A stretch of DNA of 64,000 nt from Glandiceps talaboti (lineage: Eukaryota; Hemichordata; Enteropneusta; Spengelidae). Positions 1 to 11,466 of this stretch are shown piece after piece (the stretch's first letter is position 1; each line of letters opens with the position of its first letter). The stretch lies in contig NC_135558.1 in assembly GCF_964340395.1 (NCBI RefSeq), positions 21,522,371-21,586,370 on the forward strand, in the 5' to 3' direction. The translations under genes were made by a program, and so were the position numbers. The notes beneath the pieces are model-generated. The model worked only from the letters and a program-made list of their open reading frames with translations. It was not told where the DNA came from and made no database searches.

Positions 1-625
1 TTGAGACCACTATTATTATAGTAGTTTGTGGTCAAACTTGACACCACTATTATAGTAGTTTGTGGTCAAACTTGACACCAGTATTATAGTAGTTTGTTGT
101 CAAACTTGACACCAGTATTACAGTAGTTTGTGGTCAAACTTGACACCACTATTATAGTAGTTTGTGGTCAAACTTGACACCACTATTATAGTAGTTTGTG
201 GTCAAACTTGACACCAGTATTATAGTAGTTTGTTGTCAAACTTGACACCAGTATTATAGTAGTTTGTTGTCAAACTTGACACCAGTATTACAGTAGTTTG
301 TGGTCAAACTTGAGACCACTATTATAGTAGTTTGTGGTCAAACTTGAGACCAGTATTATAGTAGTTTGTGGTCAAACTTGAGACCACTATTATTATAGTA
401 GTTTGTGGTCAAACTTGAGACCACTATTATAGTAGTTTGTGGTCAAACTTGAGACCACTATTATAGTAGTTTGTGGTCAAACTTGACACCAGTATTATAG
501 TAGTTTGTTGTCAAACTTGACACCAGTATTATAGTAGTTTGTGGTCAAACTTGAGACCACTATTATAGTAGTTTGTGGTCAAACTTGAGACCACTATTAT
601 AGTAGTTTGTGGTCAAATTTGAGAC
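1..625. repeat. 34-bp minisatellite, about 18 copies
   Basis: Direct reading shows a 34-bp unit, gtagtttgtggtcaaact followed by tgacaccactattata, repeated from the window edge to about 625. Variants are TTGACACC/TTGAGACC, TGTGG/TGTTG, ACCACT/ACCAGT and an occasional extra ATT. Each unit holds a short dyad (GTGGTC ... GACCAC). The array is cut by the window start, so its real length is unknown. No coding potential is seen. Confidence 0.95.
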
Positions 626-1674
626 TTGAAACTGTGACTCTATCTACATCAACACAAAACTGTGACTCTACATCAACTACAAGATTTAGTTCTATAAATT
701 TGCATATATGAGACTTATAGTTCAATCATTTATGCAGCGAGTAATGAAAAATTTTAAGTTTGCATTTGATTTAATAAAATTCAGTGCACACTTTTTTTTT
801 TGGGGGGGGTGAGTTTCAAATACATTTTTGTGTAGCCCTTGTCTACCTAAACTGTATTTACTCAAGATGAAGTGTATGTATGGTTTATAAAAAATGATAT
901 TAAGGTCTAGCTAATTCAACAGTTCCTTGTTATTACTTTTATAATTACTGTAATAGTTAACATTCTTAATTGTAATACATGTTTATGTTGGTATTACTAT
1001 TCAAATTCAAGACATTGAATACAAAGAAATATTCAAATGAATATAAAGATAAAACTATGAAATGACCAACTAGCTGACCCAGCTTCACCTGGCCCAATGT
1101 CGAATAGAAAGAAAAAAGATTATTTCATGTTTATTTCGACTTATCTACAATGTGTATGTTTCTTGTTATGCACATTTGTATGAAATATATGTAAGTATAC
1201 AAGCTTATTCAACTTAAAGCACAACACTTGAAAATATGAAAATACTCTAATTCATGCACTCACATTACTTAACGATGAATCAGTGGTATAATCTAACTCT
1301 TAACTTATGAAAACAAACAGAAAGAGTGACTCCCAGACTGATATAGAAAGACAATAATAATTTCGATAAAACTAAATTGCACGAGTCTGAAACAGACCCA
1401 AGGCTGTATCGTATAGCTTTGTACATGTATCCCAGAAACTAGCGTACAAAACGCATTTTGTCTGGCCTAATCAACAATTTACTATCGCAGATAACGTTAG
1501 CAAAATCATCCCCCCCCCACACACACACACACACACACACGCCATCACGTTTGCAGTTACTACATACAATACTATATTTATATATTTTATCAAATATTCT
1601 ATATTTATTATATTTCAATTATTATTTAATTATATAAATGTGTCGTACCAAATGAGAGTCCAGAATCAGAAGGT
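626..1674. other. AT-rich non-coding stretch with a CA microsatellite
   Basis: No open frame with protein-like composition is visible. The stretch includes a short duplication (ctgtgactctacatcaac) at about 645-680, a T-run/G-run at 790-809, and a C-run followed by (AC)n at 1510-1540. Confidence 0.6.
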
Positions 1675-1689
1675 GTGTTTGTTCCTGGT

Positions 1690-1881
1690 TCAGCTACTCC
1701 AATTGTAGTAGAGTTTGATCGTAATACAGAAACCGTTGCCAATCTTTGGAGACTCTGTAATAAGTATACTTATATCATGATTGTTATTAAATGTAATAGT
1801 ATCGTCGCCGATCGATTCTCGGAAGTTGGTAACGTCCCCATCACGGTTCATAGATGGTTTTAAAGTCTGAATATATATCAC
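1690..1881 (-). mobile_element. PLE C-terminal fragment, minus strand
   Basis: The minus strand reads IQTLKPSMNRDG near its start. This is the tail typical of Penelope-like retroelement proteins, where the GIY-YIG domain ends with a segment of the type 'EAI-IR-LKPSLNRDGG-Y-LP-IWD'. The same segment occurs on the plus strand at about 4660-4716, and the nucleotide match between the two is clear over about 50 bp (aaaaccatctatgaac, then acgttaccaacttccg). Only the C-terminal tail is recognisable. Family assignment is from known PLE motifs, not a search. Confidence 0.6.
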
Positions 1882-3359
1882 TTATTATTGTCTAAGGCGT
1901 AATACTCTAGTCCGAGTCTGAAACCCATATAAAACCTAAGAAACTCGCATTCGGATCGGACAGAACAAAAGCAGGTCTCATCGACTTGTTGGGGACTCGA
2001 ATTATTGCTTGTTTTTATCACGGTATACAGGTGATTATTATATATCAGTAGAGGGGTAGTGTTGTCAAGTTTTGTGCAGTCACCGCGGCCGCGGCAGTAA
2101 GCTTATACTAGGATAGTTTCGCCGATCAAAGCTGAAGCAGTGTATGTACAATGTACATATGGAATCGGGAGAGCACAGCGCACATTTGTGTTGAGTTAAA
2201 TTTATCCACGTGTTGATGTAATCCATATTTATCAATCAGATATATTGAAAAATTCTTCAAGTCGTACAGAAATAACGTCTCTAACTTCAAAACAAACCCT
2301 GAGAAACTGGACCGGATGTGGCTAGCCAAGTATCTAGTTGCAGGCTTTCTTTCATGACCATGTGCTGGGGTCACGACCTTGATTGCCGACGTCAATATTG
2401 TCCAATCATATTTAATATCATGAACACATCGCGATATTTGATTTGTTGGTTTCCTAAACTGTATACTTCGAATACCATGATTCGTTACAGAATTCTTCTA
2501 ATGAATATTAAATAGGCCGCTTGTTGCATTAAATTAAGTGATATCGCAACAAGGGAAACCATACAAGTTTTCTTCCAGACGAGTTGCTAAAGTCATGTAA
2601 ATGACAACACTAAACTCACGAAATTTCCTCAATTCTTTACAATTTTATTGCTGATAATATGGCAATCTAATAGCTAGTATATTTATTCAAGATAAATATG
2701 TTTACTTTGTTGCTAAATACGCCGTTCAAAAGGCGACATCAGTGAGTATAGTCGAGTATAGTGGGCTATAATATGCTGTCGACGCCATGCCTGTCGAAGA
2801 TATTGTAATGCTTCTCCTCGGCAAATAATAAAAAAAATCAGATAAATAAATTGAAACATTCGAGCGACATTACAAGTGTTTATGTATATCTACACTGTAG
2901 TCTAGCCGTTTTGATTTATTTTGCCATAATATGGGGAGATCATATTTTAGCATTTATACCCACAGACACTGCCAATTAGTGAGAAAGTGTGAGTAAATAT
3001 CGGTAAATGTTGGTTAATAAGACATGTAGAGTGTAGTTTTTGTTTACTGATGTCTATTACAACCACCAGCAAAGTATTTTTTCACAAGGCTGTTGAGTTT
3101 TATTCACCTGTTGACTACGCTCGTCATAGGCTACGTACTATCCATGTCTCCTTATGACGTCATAAAATCCCGTGGTCTAGGTGGGACCGGAAATACCCGA
3201 AAACTCTCGAAGTAAATCCGAAGGGAAGTGACTGAAAAAATGTCATTTTAAGGTGTTTGCAGACGCTTTTGAAAAGTTTTAAAACCAGAATGAATTTCAC
3301 AAACATGTAGTCTAGCAAATTAGTGATAGTGAATGTGAGCATTTTGAATCACCTTTAAT
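1882..3359. other. Unassigned sequence
   Basis: No recognisable gene was found. There is a NotI-like GC cluster at about 2083-2095 (accgcggccgcggc) in otherwise AT-rich DNA. Short open frames here have no family signature. Confidence 0.4.
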
Positions 3360-3555
3360 CCCTCGCCTAAATGATGTGCAGCTCGACCTACGATGTTCAC
3401 TTATTCTGGCTTTCAGAGTCCTCTCTCTGTCACTCCGATGTATTCCTCTCCACAGGTTTCAACCTCACCACTACCCCACATTTGATATGATACACTGGTC
3501 CGCAGACCTGACTTGATAGAGTGGGATCCTTAGATCGTACCAACAACTGCCTATG
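3360..3555 (-). mobile_element. PLE GIY-YIG domain fragment, inverted copy
   Basis: The minus strand matches the plus strand at about 4340-4540 over roughly 190 bp (shared stretches ggcagttgttggtacga, ggaccagtgtatca, gagaggactctgaaagcc, gagctgcacatc). Allowing for small frameshifts it encodes the GIY-YIG core of a Penelope-like element, with a cysteine-containing lead-in, a YIG-like motif, TERTLKARI, then SEHRRSSC. Its plus-direction end joins the RT segment at about 3552, so this endonuclease piece is back-to-back with the plus-strand PLE body. It is decayed by several frame breaks. Confidence 0.7.
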
Positions 3556-4740
3556 ATGTCAGTGCACTATTTATTAGTGTACCTGTGGATGGTGCATTCA
3601 CTGTCATTCAGAGACATTCAGAAGAGGATGCTACATTATGTGTAAGGACTAATATGACATCAAAGGACATTGTGGAACTGTGTTCGAAATGGACATATTT
3701 TGTCTTCAATGGAACTTACTACCTACAGGCTCATGGAGCAGCTATGGGGTCACTTGTGTCCCGTATAGTTTGCAACTTATATATGGAGGACTTTGAACAT
3801 AAGGCATTGTCCACTGCCCCACCCCAGGGTGGTGGTTTTGGTATGTGGATGATATACAATGTAAAATCAGGAAACTGTAAACTTTGAATTTACCAACCAT
3901 CTCAACAGTATTAACCTTGATATCAAGTTCACCGTATAAGAAGAGGTAGATAACACGTTACCATTCCTTGACACCCTTATTATTTGAGACCATGATGGCC
4001 ATCTATCAACTAGTGTATACAGAAAACACACCCAAACTGACCAGTATATCCATTTCTGCTAGAACAATTTGTTACAACACAAGTGAGGGGTAGTCCGGAT
4101 TCTACACTACAGAGCAGAGAGTATAGTGTCTAACAAGGACAACCTCAATAGGAAGCTGGAACATGTGCCCATGCTAACTGCGGGTACCCAAAGTGGATCA
4201 CTAGGGTCAAGGGCTAACCAGAATCGACCAAACCTCCATCTACACAAAGACAGTCTGAAACTTCAAGACGGAAAATATATGTGGGTGCACCCTATGTGAG
4301 GAGTGGGTGTCACTTTAGATCATAAACCCAATACATGTAACACCTTGAGGCAGTTGTTGGTACGACCTAAAGATTTATCCCACCCAACCAAGTCATGTCT
4401 CTGGACCAGTGTATCACATCAAATGTGGGGGTAGTGGTGAGGACGAAACCTGTGGGGAGGAATTTACATTGAGGAAACGGAGAGGACTCTGAAAGCCGGA
4501 ATAGATGAACATTGTAGGCCGAGCTGCACATCTATGGGGTCTCCATACATCTACACAAAGACCACCAAGGTCATCCATGCGACCTTGACAATGTTACAAT
4601 TTTGGATAGTGAGTCGGACTGGTTTAGGTGATGGATTAAGGAAGCGATTCATATTCGGGACTTTAAAACCATCTATGAACAGTGATGGGGGACGTTACCA
4701 ACTTCCGAGAATTTGAGACAATTGTCTGAGGCTATGCATG
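3552..4740 (+). mobile_element. Penelope-like element body (RT to GIY-YIG), degraded
   Basis: An open segment (3585-3887) encodes a piece of PLE reverse transcriptase. YDVSALF (RT motif A, about 3553) is followed by YYLQAHGAAMGS, then IVCNLYMEDFEHKALSTAP. A one-base shift then gives the catalytic WWFWYVDD box at about 3828-3854. Downstream, in broken frames, come FTNHLNSINLDIKF (about 3885), FLDTLI, TDQYIHFC, the GIY-YIG region (about 4455-4530, ETERTLKAGIDEHC) and the C-terminal WIKEAIHIR (about 4630-4660) with KPSMNSDGG. Motif order is the standard PLE order. Stops and shifts throughout show a dead copy. The 5' part of the RT is replaced by the inverted GIY-YIG piece. Confidence 0.85.
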
Positions 4741-5965
4741 AAAACACCGACAAAGCCATGGTGGATACCTGGCGAACGATTTGGTGAGCTAATTAAAAAT
4801 GTTGGTGTAATACGAAGTTCATTCCATTAATTTAGACCAAACTGTGCGCAGATAAACTTTCGTCATGTAATCAAATGCCGTTTGACGTACAATATGTGTA
4901 TGTAATTCTATTCATACTGTAGTTTACTTGACTGATAGGTTAATTAAAAACATTTCAGTCATCAAATTAGATAAAATAATAAAATCCATTTTTTGGAAAA
5001 TAGGTGCAGTTGTCAACCTGCTTTGGATATCAACAAGACACGAGGAGTGCTGTAAATGTGTCAAGATAAGACTACGGTGAATTACTGTCAACAAATATAG
5101 AGTCCATTTCATTTTTTAAAAATCATTTTCATAATGTCAATGTCGTCACCACAATCTAACTAGGTTATATCGACCCTATTATATGTCTATTGCAGAATTA
5201 TGCTGAAATATACCAATTTCTGTATGTGACCGACTATCATATTTTGAAAATCCACAATAAATTTCATCAAAATTAGCAGATTTAACCTACCCAAAGCCTT
5301 GCCATTCCAGTAAAACTACGTAACGCCATGGTAAGGTCTGTGTCCTTCTAATAGCTGTGTTGTTAACTGACCGTGGGATGGACGGCGTTTACCCTGGACT
5401 ATTGGACTTTAAACTGATATCTGGCCGTTTCCTCTCTATTCAACTGTATGACGTCATTGACAGCGAAACACAACACAACGTTAAAAGGTCAAACTACGAC
5501 ATATAATGAAAACAGATTTAGAGGACATTTTATGAGGGTTCTGGTGGAATTCAATAAATGAGAAAGGGTTATCTGGCTAGGGTGATTTCAAATTTTAAAT
5601 TTGGGATGACCACAGCTGTGACCACTCATGGCATCTCACTTAGTACATGTACACTTCATACAATATGACCTCAGAGTCAAACCACATTGTGACCTACATC
5701 TATGCATGTACATACGCTCTGTTGTACTTTAGCCCCAACTACTTCAGTCGTGGTAGATATCGACAACATAAACACACAGCTGAGGACAAAGTAGGAACAC
5801 TTCAATTAACCTAACAAGGTGGTCATTGGTCAAACAGATAACAGATAATAATATCTTATAATCAGGTCGCCACGGCTGACATTTTGAAAAAAAATGCCTG
5901 GCTTGAAATACAAGTTTTGGCAGCATATTTGGTTCGAGTGACATCTGGGCTTTCAGAAAACTAAT
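4741..5965. other. No gene seen
   Basis: AT-rich sequence with only short frames of no recognisable family. No tandem structure was noticed. Confidence 0.4.
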
Positions 5966-6140
5966 AATGCATCTCTGGAGTCTCTTGCGCTAAACCTGGA
6001 GACAGTTTTCATGGTAACGATGACATTACCACCTGGAACAACTTACCTGGTACTGTTGTAACATCACCAACTTTAAATACATTCAAAAACAGTCTTGACA
6101 CACATTGGAATGACTTTAAGTGTAAAAAATAAAAATGAAT
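5966..6140 (+). mobile_element. LINE C-terminal fragment, plus strand
   Basis: Plus-strand translation at about 6030-6130 reads WNNLPGTVVTSPTLNTFKNS then LDTHWNDFKCK. This is the C-terminal end typical of CR1/Rex-type LINE reverse-transcriptase proteins ('WN-LP--VV-A-----FK--LD-HW'). Sequence upstream is in shifted frames. It belongs to the same broad class as the minus-strand RT fragment near 45.8 kb. Confidence 0.6.
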
Positions 6141-7525
6141 TGTTTTTAGATTATATATTTTATTTGACACGAAATTACGTCATACAAGAATATAATCTAT
6201 GGTCAATGATATACAGATACAATGTAACTACACAACAATAAAATAACACTAAACTACTAATAATTTCAAAAAAGTTAAACTATAAATTTGAGTAATAGCA
6301 TTAATGAACTTACCCATACTGTAATAAACCCATCCTTAGTTCTCATTAGTTAATGGGATGCATGAATATTTATTATTTTTGATATAGTTTCATCGTAGAC
6401 TGACAACTTATTAAAAAATTTGATTCTAGATTTATTTACTGAATGTTTTTTACATTCTAGTAAAGCATGAATTTCATTGCCAACAGACTGTTGCTCACAT
6501 ATTACAAAATCAGCTCTGGAGGTACGCCAATGTATCTTAATTTTTCAATTGGTAAATTATGTGCTGGTATTCTGAATTTGGTGATGCTAATTCTATGACT
6601 GACACTATGCAGTAAGTCTAGATATTTGGTTCAAACTCATAGGTTAATTTGAATTTAAAAAAATATTTAATTAATTAATTAATCAGTTACTTGAATCTGT
6701 TGTAAGTGCGCAATTTATTTTATTATTTAATTTGTGAAGATTTGGTACCCAAATGATGTATATATTTTGATTTAGTTTACTTTCAAATGTTTGGATATCA
6801 TTGACGTCATCACCAGCTTCAGCTACATGTTTTTATTTTCTCAATGAAAGTTAACCATGTATTAAACTTGCTATTTTATTTCTGTGATGAAAGCATAGTG
6901 AACTAGTTCACTACAATCCTTACTTTTTATTCTATTCCAGAATTTTAACACTTGAAAATAAACTTTTACAATAACTGGATAACTGCCTACTTCTGCTCTA
7001 ACAGCAATATTTGTGGCATGTTTATTTGCACCTAGTATTTGCTTAAAAATTTCATATGTAGTTGTTCAAACTTTGATTTATCATTAAATAATTTTTGTAT
7101 GAACACATTATTTGTAATTTCACTTTGTTTTTGTTTTATTAATTTTGAAAGTGGAGGCACCCCATATTTCACAGCCATACATAATTATTGACAAGACACA
7201 ACTTTTATATAGTTGAATACTATTTTTAGGTGAAACTGTAAGGCTTTTTAAATTTAAGGTTTGTTTTAGAACTCCTTGTGCACGTGTTGCTTTCATCACA
7301 AGATTGTCTATTGCTAAAGTAAACTTTCCATTAGATTGAAAAATAATTCCTAAATATTTATATGATAAGATGATCTCAATTCTTTCATTTCTAATGTAAA
7401 ATTATTCATCAATTATTTTCCCTACTTATTGAAAAGAATAACCTTTGTTTTGTTTTGTTTTGTTTATATTTACATTGAGTGTCCAATTTTTACAGCTAGC
7501 CTGTTATTTGGCAAAAACTGCTTGA
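6141..7525 (-). mobile_element. CR1/L2-like LINE remnant (RT C-terminal half)
   Basis: The minus strand, read with frameshifts, gives the downstream half of a non-LTR reverse transcriptase: LAVKNWTLNVNINKTKVI (about 7490-7430), a SYKYLGIIFQSNGKF segment (about 7370-7330), SCVLSIIMYGCEIWG (about 7200-7150), then FLKQILGANKHATNIAVRAE (about 7050-6990) and, near 6600-6530, SITKFRIPAHNLPIEKLRY. These are the conserved post-catalytic blocks of CR1/L2/Jockey-type LINEs in the right order. The palm YADD box is absent, so the copy is 5'-truncated. Many frameshifts show it is inactive. Confidence 0.85.
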
Positions 7526-7649
7526 TAAATCTTTAATAAAAATATTAACCAGATTAAAACTGAATGCCTCCCGTAAGGCCAAACCTTCGATTTTTGGGCC
7601 TACACACATTGTTCAAATGCAAAATTCTGAAGTATAGATACTATACATG

Positions 7650-8360
7650 ATGTACCACTTAATTGGAAAATTAATTATATGAAACTAAATGAAATTTGAA
7701 GCTTTCACAGATAACATATTGCCTAATTATTAAAAAAAACATTGATTATTCAAATTAACCATATAGATTATAAGTTACAGCATCAAGCTTTAAATGACAC
7801 ATGCACATCTTTACCATCGACCATTAATACACATACAAAATTATCTGAAATTTGAAGTTTGCATTCTTAAGAAATACCCTAATTACTGAAAATCATTAAT
7901 AATGCAAATTAGTCGTAAAATTAAAATCTATATCGACAGGCTTTAGAGAATGTGCGCTTTGTCATGGTTGATGTGTATGTGCCAAATTATATGGAATTTG
8001 AAACATGCATTCCAAAGATATAGCTTAATTACTGAAGATCATTAATTGTCCAAATTATTCATTAAAAGTAAAGGCTATATCAACAAACTTGTGGGCATTG
8101 TTATGGTTGGTATATGTACCAAATTCTATGGAATGTAAAGCTTGCATTCTTAAGATAAAGCTGAATTACTGAACGTCATTAATTATGCAAATTGTTCATT
8201 AAAACTGTAATCTACATCAACAAACTTTATAGGATATATGCGCTTAGTTATGGTTAACTTATGTACTAAATTATATTGAAATTGAAGTATGCAATTTTTA
8301 AGATAGAGCCTGAGTACCGAAATTCATTAATTATGCAAATTGTTCATTAAAATATAAAGG
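7650..8360. repeat. About 145-bp degenerate tandem repeat, 5 copies
   Basis: The anchor cattaattatgcaaatt and variants recurs at about 7739, 7893, 8040, 8176 and 8324, with spacings of 137-154 bp. Intervening text is shared (aaattatatggaatttgaa, tatatcaacaaactt). Copies are diverged and of unequal length, indicating an old array. Confidence 0.7.
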
Positions 8361-9290
8361 ACAGTGGCCATCACATGACAATACACAGCTAATAATCACC
8401 CACTTAGCGCACATGACAACAGGATGTGTGCTGTCAATAAAATCAGGTAGACTGAAAAGTATTATGTATTAATAACATAAATGACTGGCGAATTATGGTT
8501 AGAATCATCGGTTAATATGAGTATATGTGGCCCAACATGCTCAGGCAAAACTGAATGTTTACTGGGCATATCAAGAACATATTCTAAAAAGTAAATGTTG
8601 TAATAGAATGCCCATCATATAACAATCAAGGGTATAATAAAGAATTTGTTTATAAAGATAATGATATTATCAGTGTTTGTGGATGACTCAAAATAGAAAA
8701 GGGGTTCGGAAAACAGCAGTAATAGAAATGACAATACAAGCAAGTAGTAGAATACACTGGGAACTCTGTTCTTTATATGCACGCATGCACGCGCACTCCA
8801 ACTTGTAACTGAAACTTACATCACACAAGAATGCACGCGCATTCCAACTTGTAACTGAAACTTACACCACACAAGAAATTTGATTTGATCGTCTGCCTTA
8901 ATTATCGTCGGGCTGCGTGCTGATTGGTTGATTATGTATGACGTATGACTATATAATGAGTTCATCAGAAGCGGCAACAATGTTAACAACAACAACGTAT
9001 AACACAAAATATGAATCAATAAATGTAATTCACGACATTGTTATTCCAGATCCTGATTTTGTAAATGAAACGTTACGATTTACACATAAAACATAAAAAA
9101 TACAAATACATTGAGTATTTACATCATTCCCTTATATCTAACTTATTCTATCTTTCAGGTGTGTTCTATAGGGATCTTTTCGTGCGAGTGACTTTTAGAT
9201 CTTTCTTCGCGTATGTTACCGTTAATTAGAACTTGCAGTGTGTCGCTCTATTCCATAACATTTTGATATACAGTCGGGTGATGACCTACT
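8361..9290. other. Non-coding stretch with a 48-bp duplication
   Basis: No gene was recognised. At about 8784-8876 a segment containing gcacgcgcactccaact and gtaactgaaacttaca is directly duplicated. Confidence 0.5.
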
Positions 9291-9365
9291 ATACTGTATA
9301 TATCTTGCCTTGATATCCTATGAGGAAGAGTATTGACTCGAAACGTCAGAATTGAATTTATTTAT
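9291..9365. mobile_element. Possible retroelement-end motif
   Basis: The string tgaggaagagtattgact followed by cgaaacgtcagaat resembles a motif ('gactcgaaacgtc') often seen at the ends of PLE-type repeats in invertebrates. No coding part is adjacent. Assignment is from memory and weak. Confidence 0.25.
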
Positions 9366-9391
9366 TAGGACGGTTCTACTCATTACCTTTG

Positions 9392-9524
9392 AACTCATAC
9401 ACTCATACACTCATACATCCATCCATCCATCCTTGCATGCATGCATGCATGCATGCATGCATACATACATACATACATACATACATACATACATACATAC
9501 ATACATACATACATACATACATAC
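9392..9524. repeat. Compound tetranucleotide microsatellite, left part
   Basis: Direct reading shows ACTC/ATAC units, then (ATCC)n, (TGCA)n at about 9434-9459, then (ATAC)n to 9524. Open frames through it (IHTYIHTY type) are translation artefacts. Confidence 0.95.
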
Positions 9525-9746
9525 CAATCTGATTAAAATCCTATGTAGATGTCGGCTAATCGTGCATTGCTATCTTACCATCGTTATTTAGCTTGAATTG
9601 ACCTTCGTAGTAGATGTTTACGTTTAGAGGAGGCGATCAGGCTAAAAACGTAAACATCTACTACGAAGGTCAATTCAAGCTAAATAACGATGGTAAGATA
9701 GCAATGCACGATTAGCCGACATCTACATCGGATTTTAATCAGATTG
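9525..9746. mobile_element. 222-bp palindromic element (MITE-like hairpin)
   Basis: Left arm 9525-9626 begins caatctgattaaaatcc. Right arm 9645-9746 is its reverse complement, ending ggattttaatcagattg. The arms match almost perfectly over about 102 bp, with a central loop of about 18-20 nt (agaggaggcgatcaggct). Both ends abut ATAC-type microsatellite, so the hairpin sits inside, or carries, the array. It is non-coding. It could be a foldback or hairpin MITE, or a recent inverted duplication; no certain target-site duplication can be called inside a repeat. Confidence 0.85.
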
Positions 9747-10073
9747 CCATACATACATACATCCATCCATCCATACATACATACATACATACATACATAC
9801 ATACATACATACATACATACATACATACATACATACATACACACATGCATCCATCCATACATCCATCCATCCATCCATACATACATACATACATACATAC
9901 ATACATACATACATACATACATACATACATACATACATCCATCCATCCATCCATACATACATACATACATACATCCATCCATCCATCCATCCATCCATCC
10001 ATACATACATACATCCATCCATCCATCCATCCATCCATCCATCCATACATACATACATACATACATACATACG
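9747..10073. repeat. Compound (CATA)/(CATC) microsatellite, right part
   Basis: Direct reading shows alternating blocks of CATA and CATC tetramers across about 325 bp. All six frames stay open through much of it because the unit lacks stops; these frames are not genes. Confidence 0.95.
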
Positions 10074-10103
10074 CCACAACTATAGTTACGTTTTAGTTAT
10101 ACT

Positions 10104-10831
10104 TTAATGTACTTTATAACAGGTATACATATACAGATAACAGAGAAATAATAAGCGAAACACGAGAGCTGCTGTGAGCCAACAGTAACGTTTCTGCCCT
10201 CTCACGAAATAATGGTGGTGATGTTGTGCTGTTGCCGCAAAGAGGCCTGCTGATATTACGACGATACAGACTTTACGACATCGCAGAGAAAGTAACTTCA
10301 CGTCAACTTCATGTATTGTCTTTATTTACCTACAAAAAAGAAGTAAAAAAGATATCTGATTATTGGTTTTGATGATTTTAGAAACCAAATTATTAAATTT
10401 CAATTTATTAGAAGACTTACCATAATCATTTCACATATAAATTGCCAAACAGGGAATTATAAGCCTTATAACAAAGAGTACATTATTTCCTTCTTGTACT
10501 CTGCATATGTTACATTTCCTAGAGAGTTGCAACAGGACGGATTTTTCAAAACTGCTTTCTCAGATATAATGACTTACTCACTTATGTTGACTAAGTCAGG
10601 GATTTTTAATTTACAATTTTCCACAACAGTCATAAAAGTGGCGACAAACTTACCTTGTTGAGGTGTTTTGTAGTATAGCTTCAAATTCTTGAATTCATCC
10701 AAGGAAATCTTTTCATCTCCTGTAACGAATAATTAGAAAGTAGTATAATAACAGTAGTTTATACAGTTTCGTTCTCAGTCTCTTTGTGTCAGTGTCTTTT
10801 CTGTCTCTGCCTCTCTGTCTGTCTATTTGTT

Positions 10832-10863
<32 letters not shown>

Positions 10864-10934
10864 GTTTGGGTCGTACACTTACACACAGACGCAGACACAG
10901 AGACAGAGACACAGACAGAGACACAGACACACAC

Positions 10935-10998
<64 letters not shown>

Positions 10999-11372
10999 CT
11001 GTCCTTTGTATTGACAAGGGTTTTGTACAAGTCCTACCATTCGTGTCATCGTCTCTCAGAAGTTCAGCAAAATTCTTGACGGTACCATGGTGACGTAACC
11101 ATTCATCGACATCGACCAAATTATCATTGTTGATATCAAGTTGGCCGAAAACTTGGTCTTTGTCAGGAACAGCATCTCTAGGCATGGCTGCCGCTCCCCT
11201 TTTGAACCTTAAGTGTCATTTAAAGAAAATGAAGTATGAGATATCGTATAGTGATCTACTACTGTCTCTTTGTAATTAAGAAGCATACCGTGTCATGACT
11301 TCTTGTCATAGGCACAGAATGAGATGTGTAGTCATACATACGTATATTTATAAATCGACAAATTTCTTGGAT

Positions 11373-11466
<94 letters not shown>

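Noticed and set aside
1-625. CRISPR-like regular array
   Set aside because: The repeats are contiguous with no unique spacers, and the context is eukaryotic.
9352-10096. Several overlapping open frames on both strands (IHTYIHTY / MYVCMYVC type)
   Set aside because: They are translations of tetranucleotide microsatellites, whose unit lacks stop codons in many frames.
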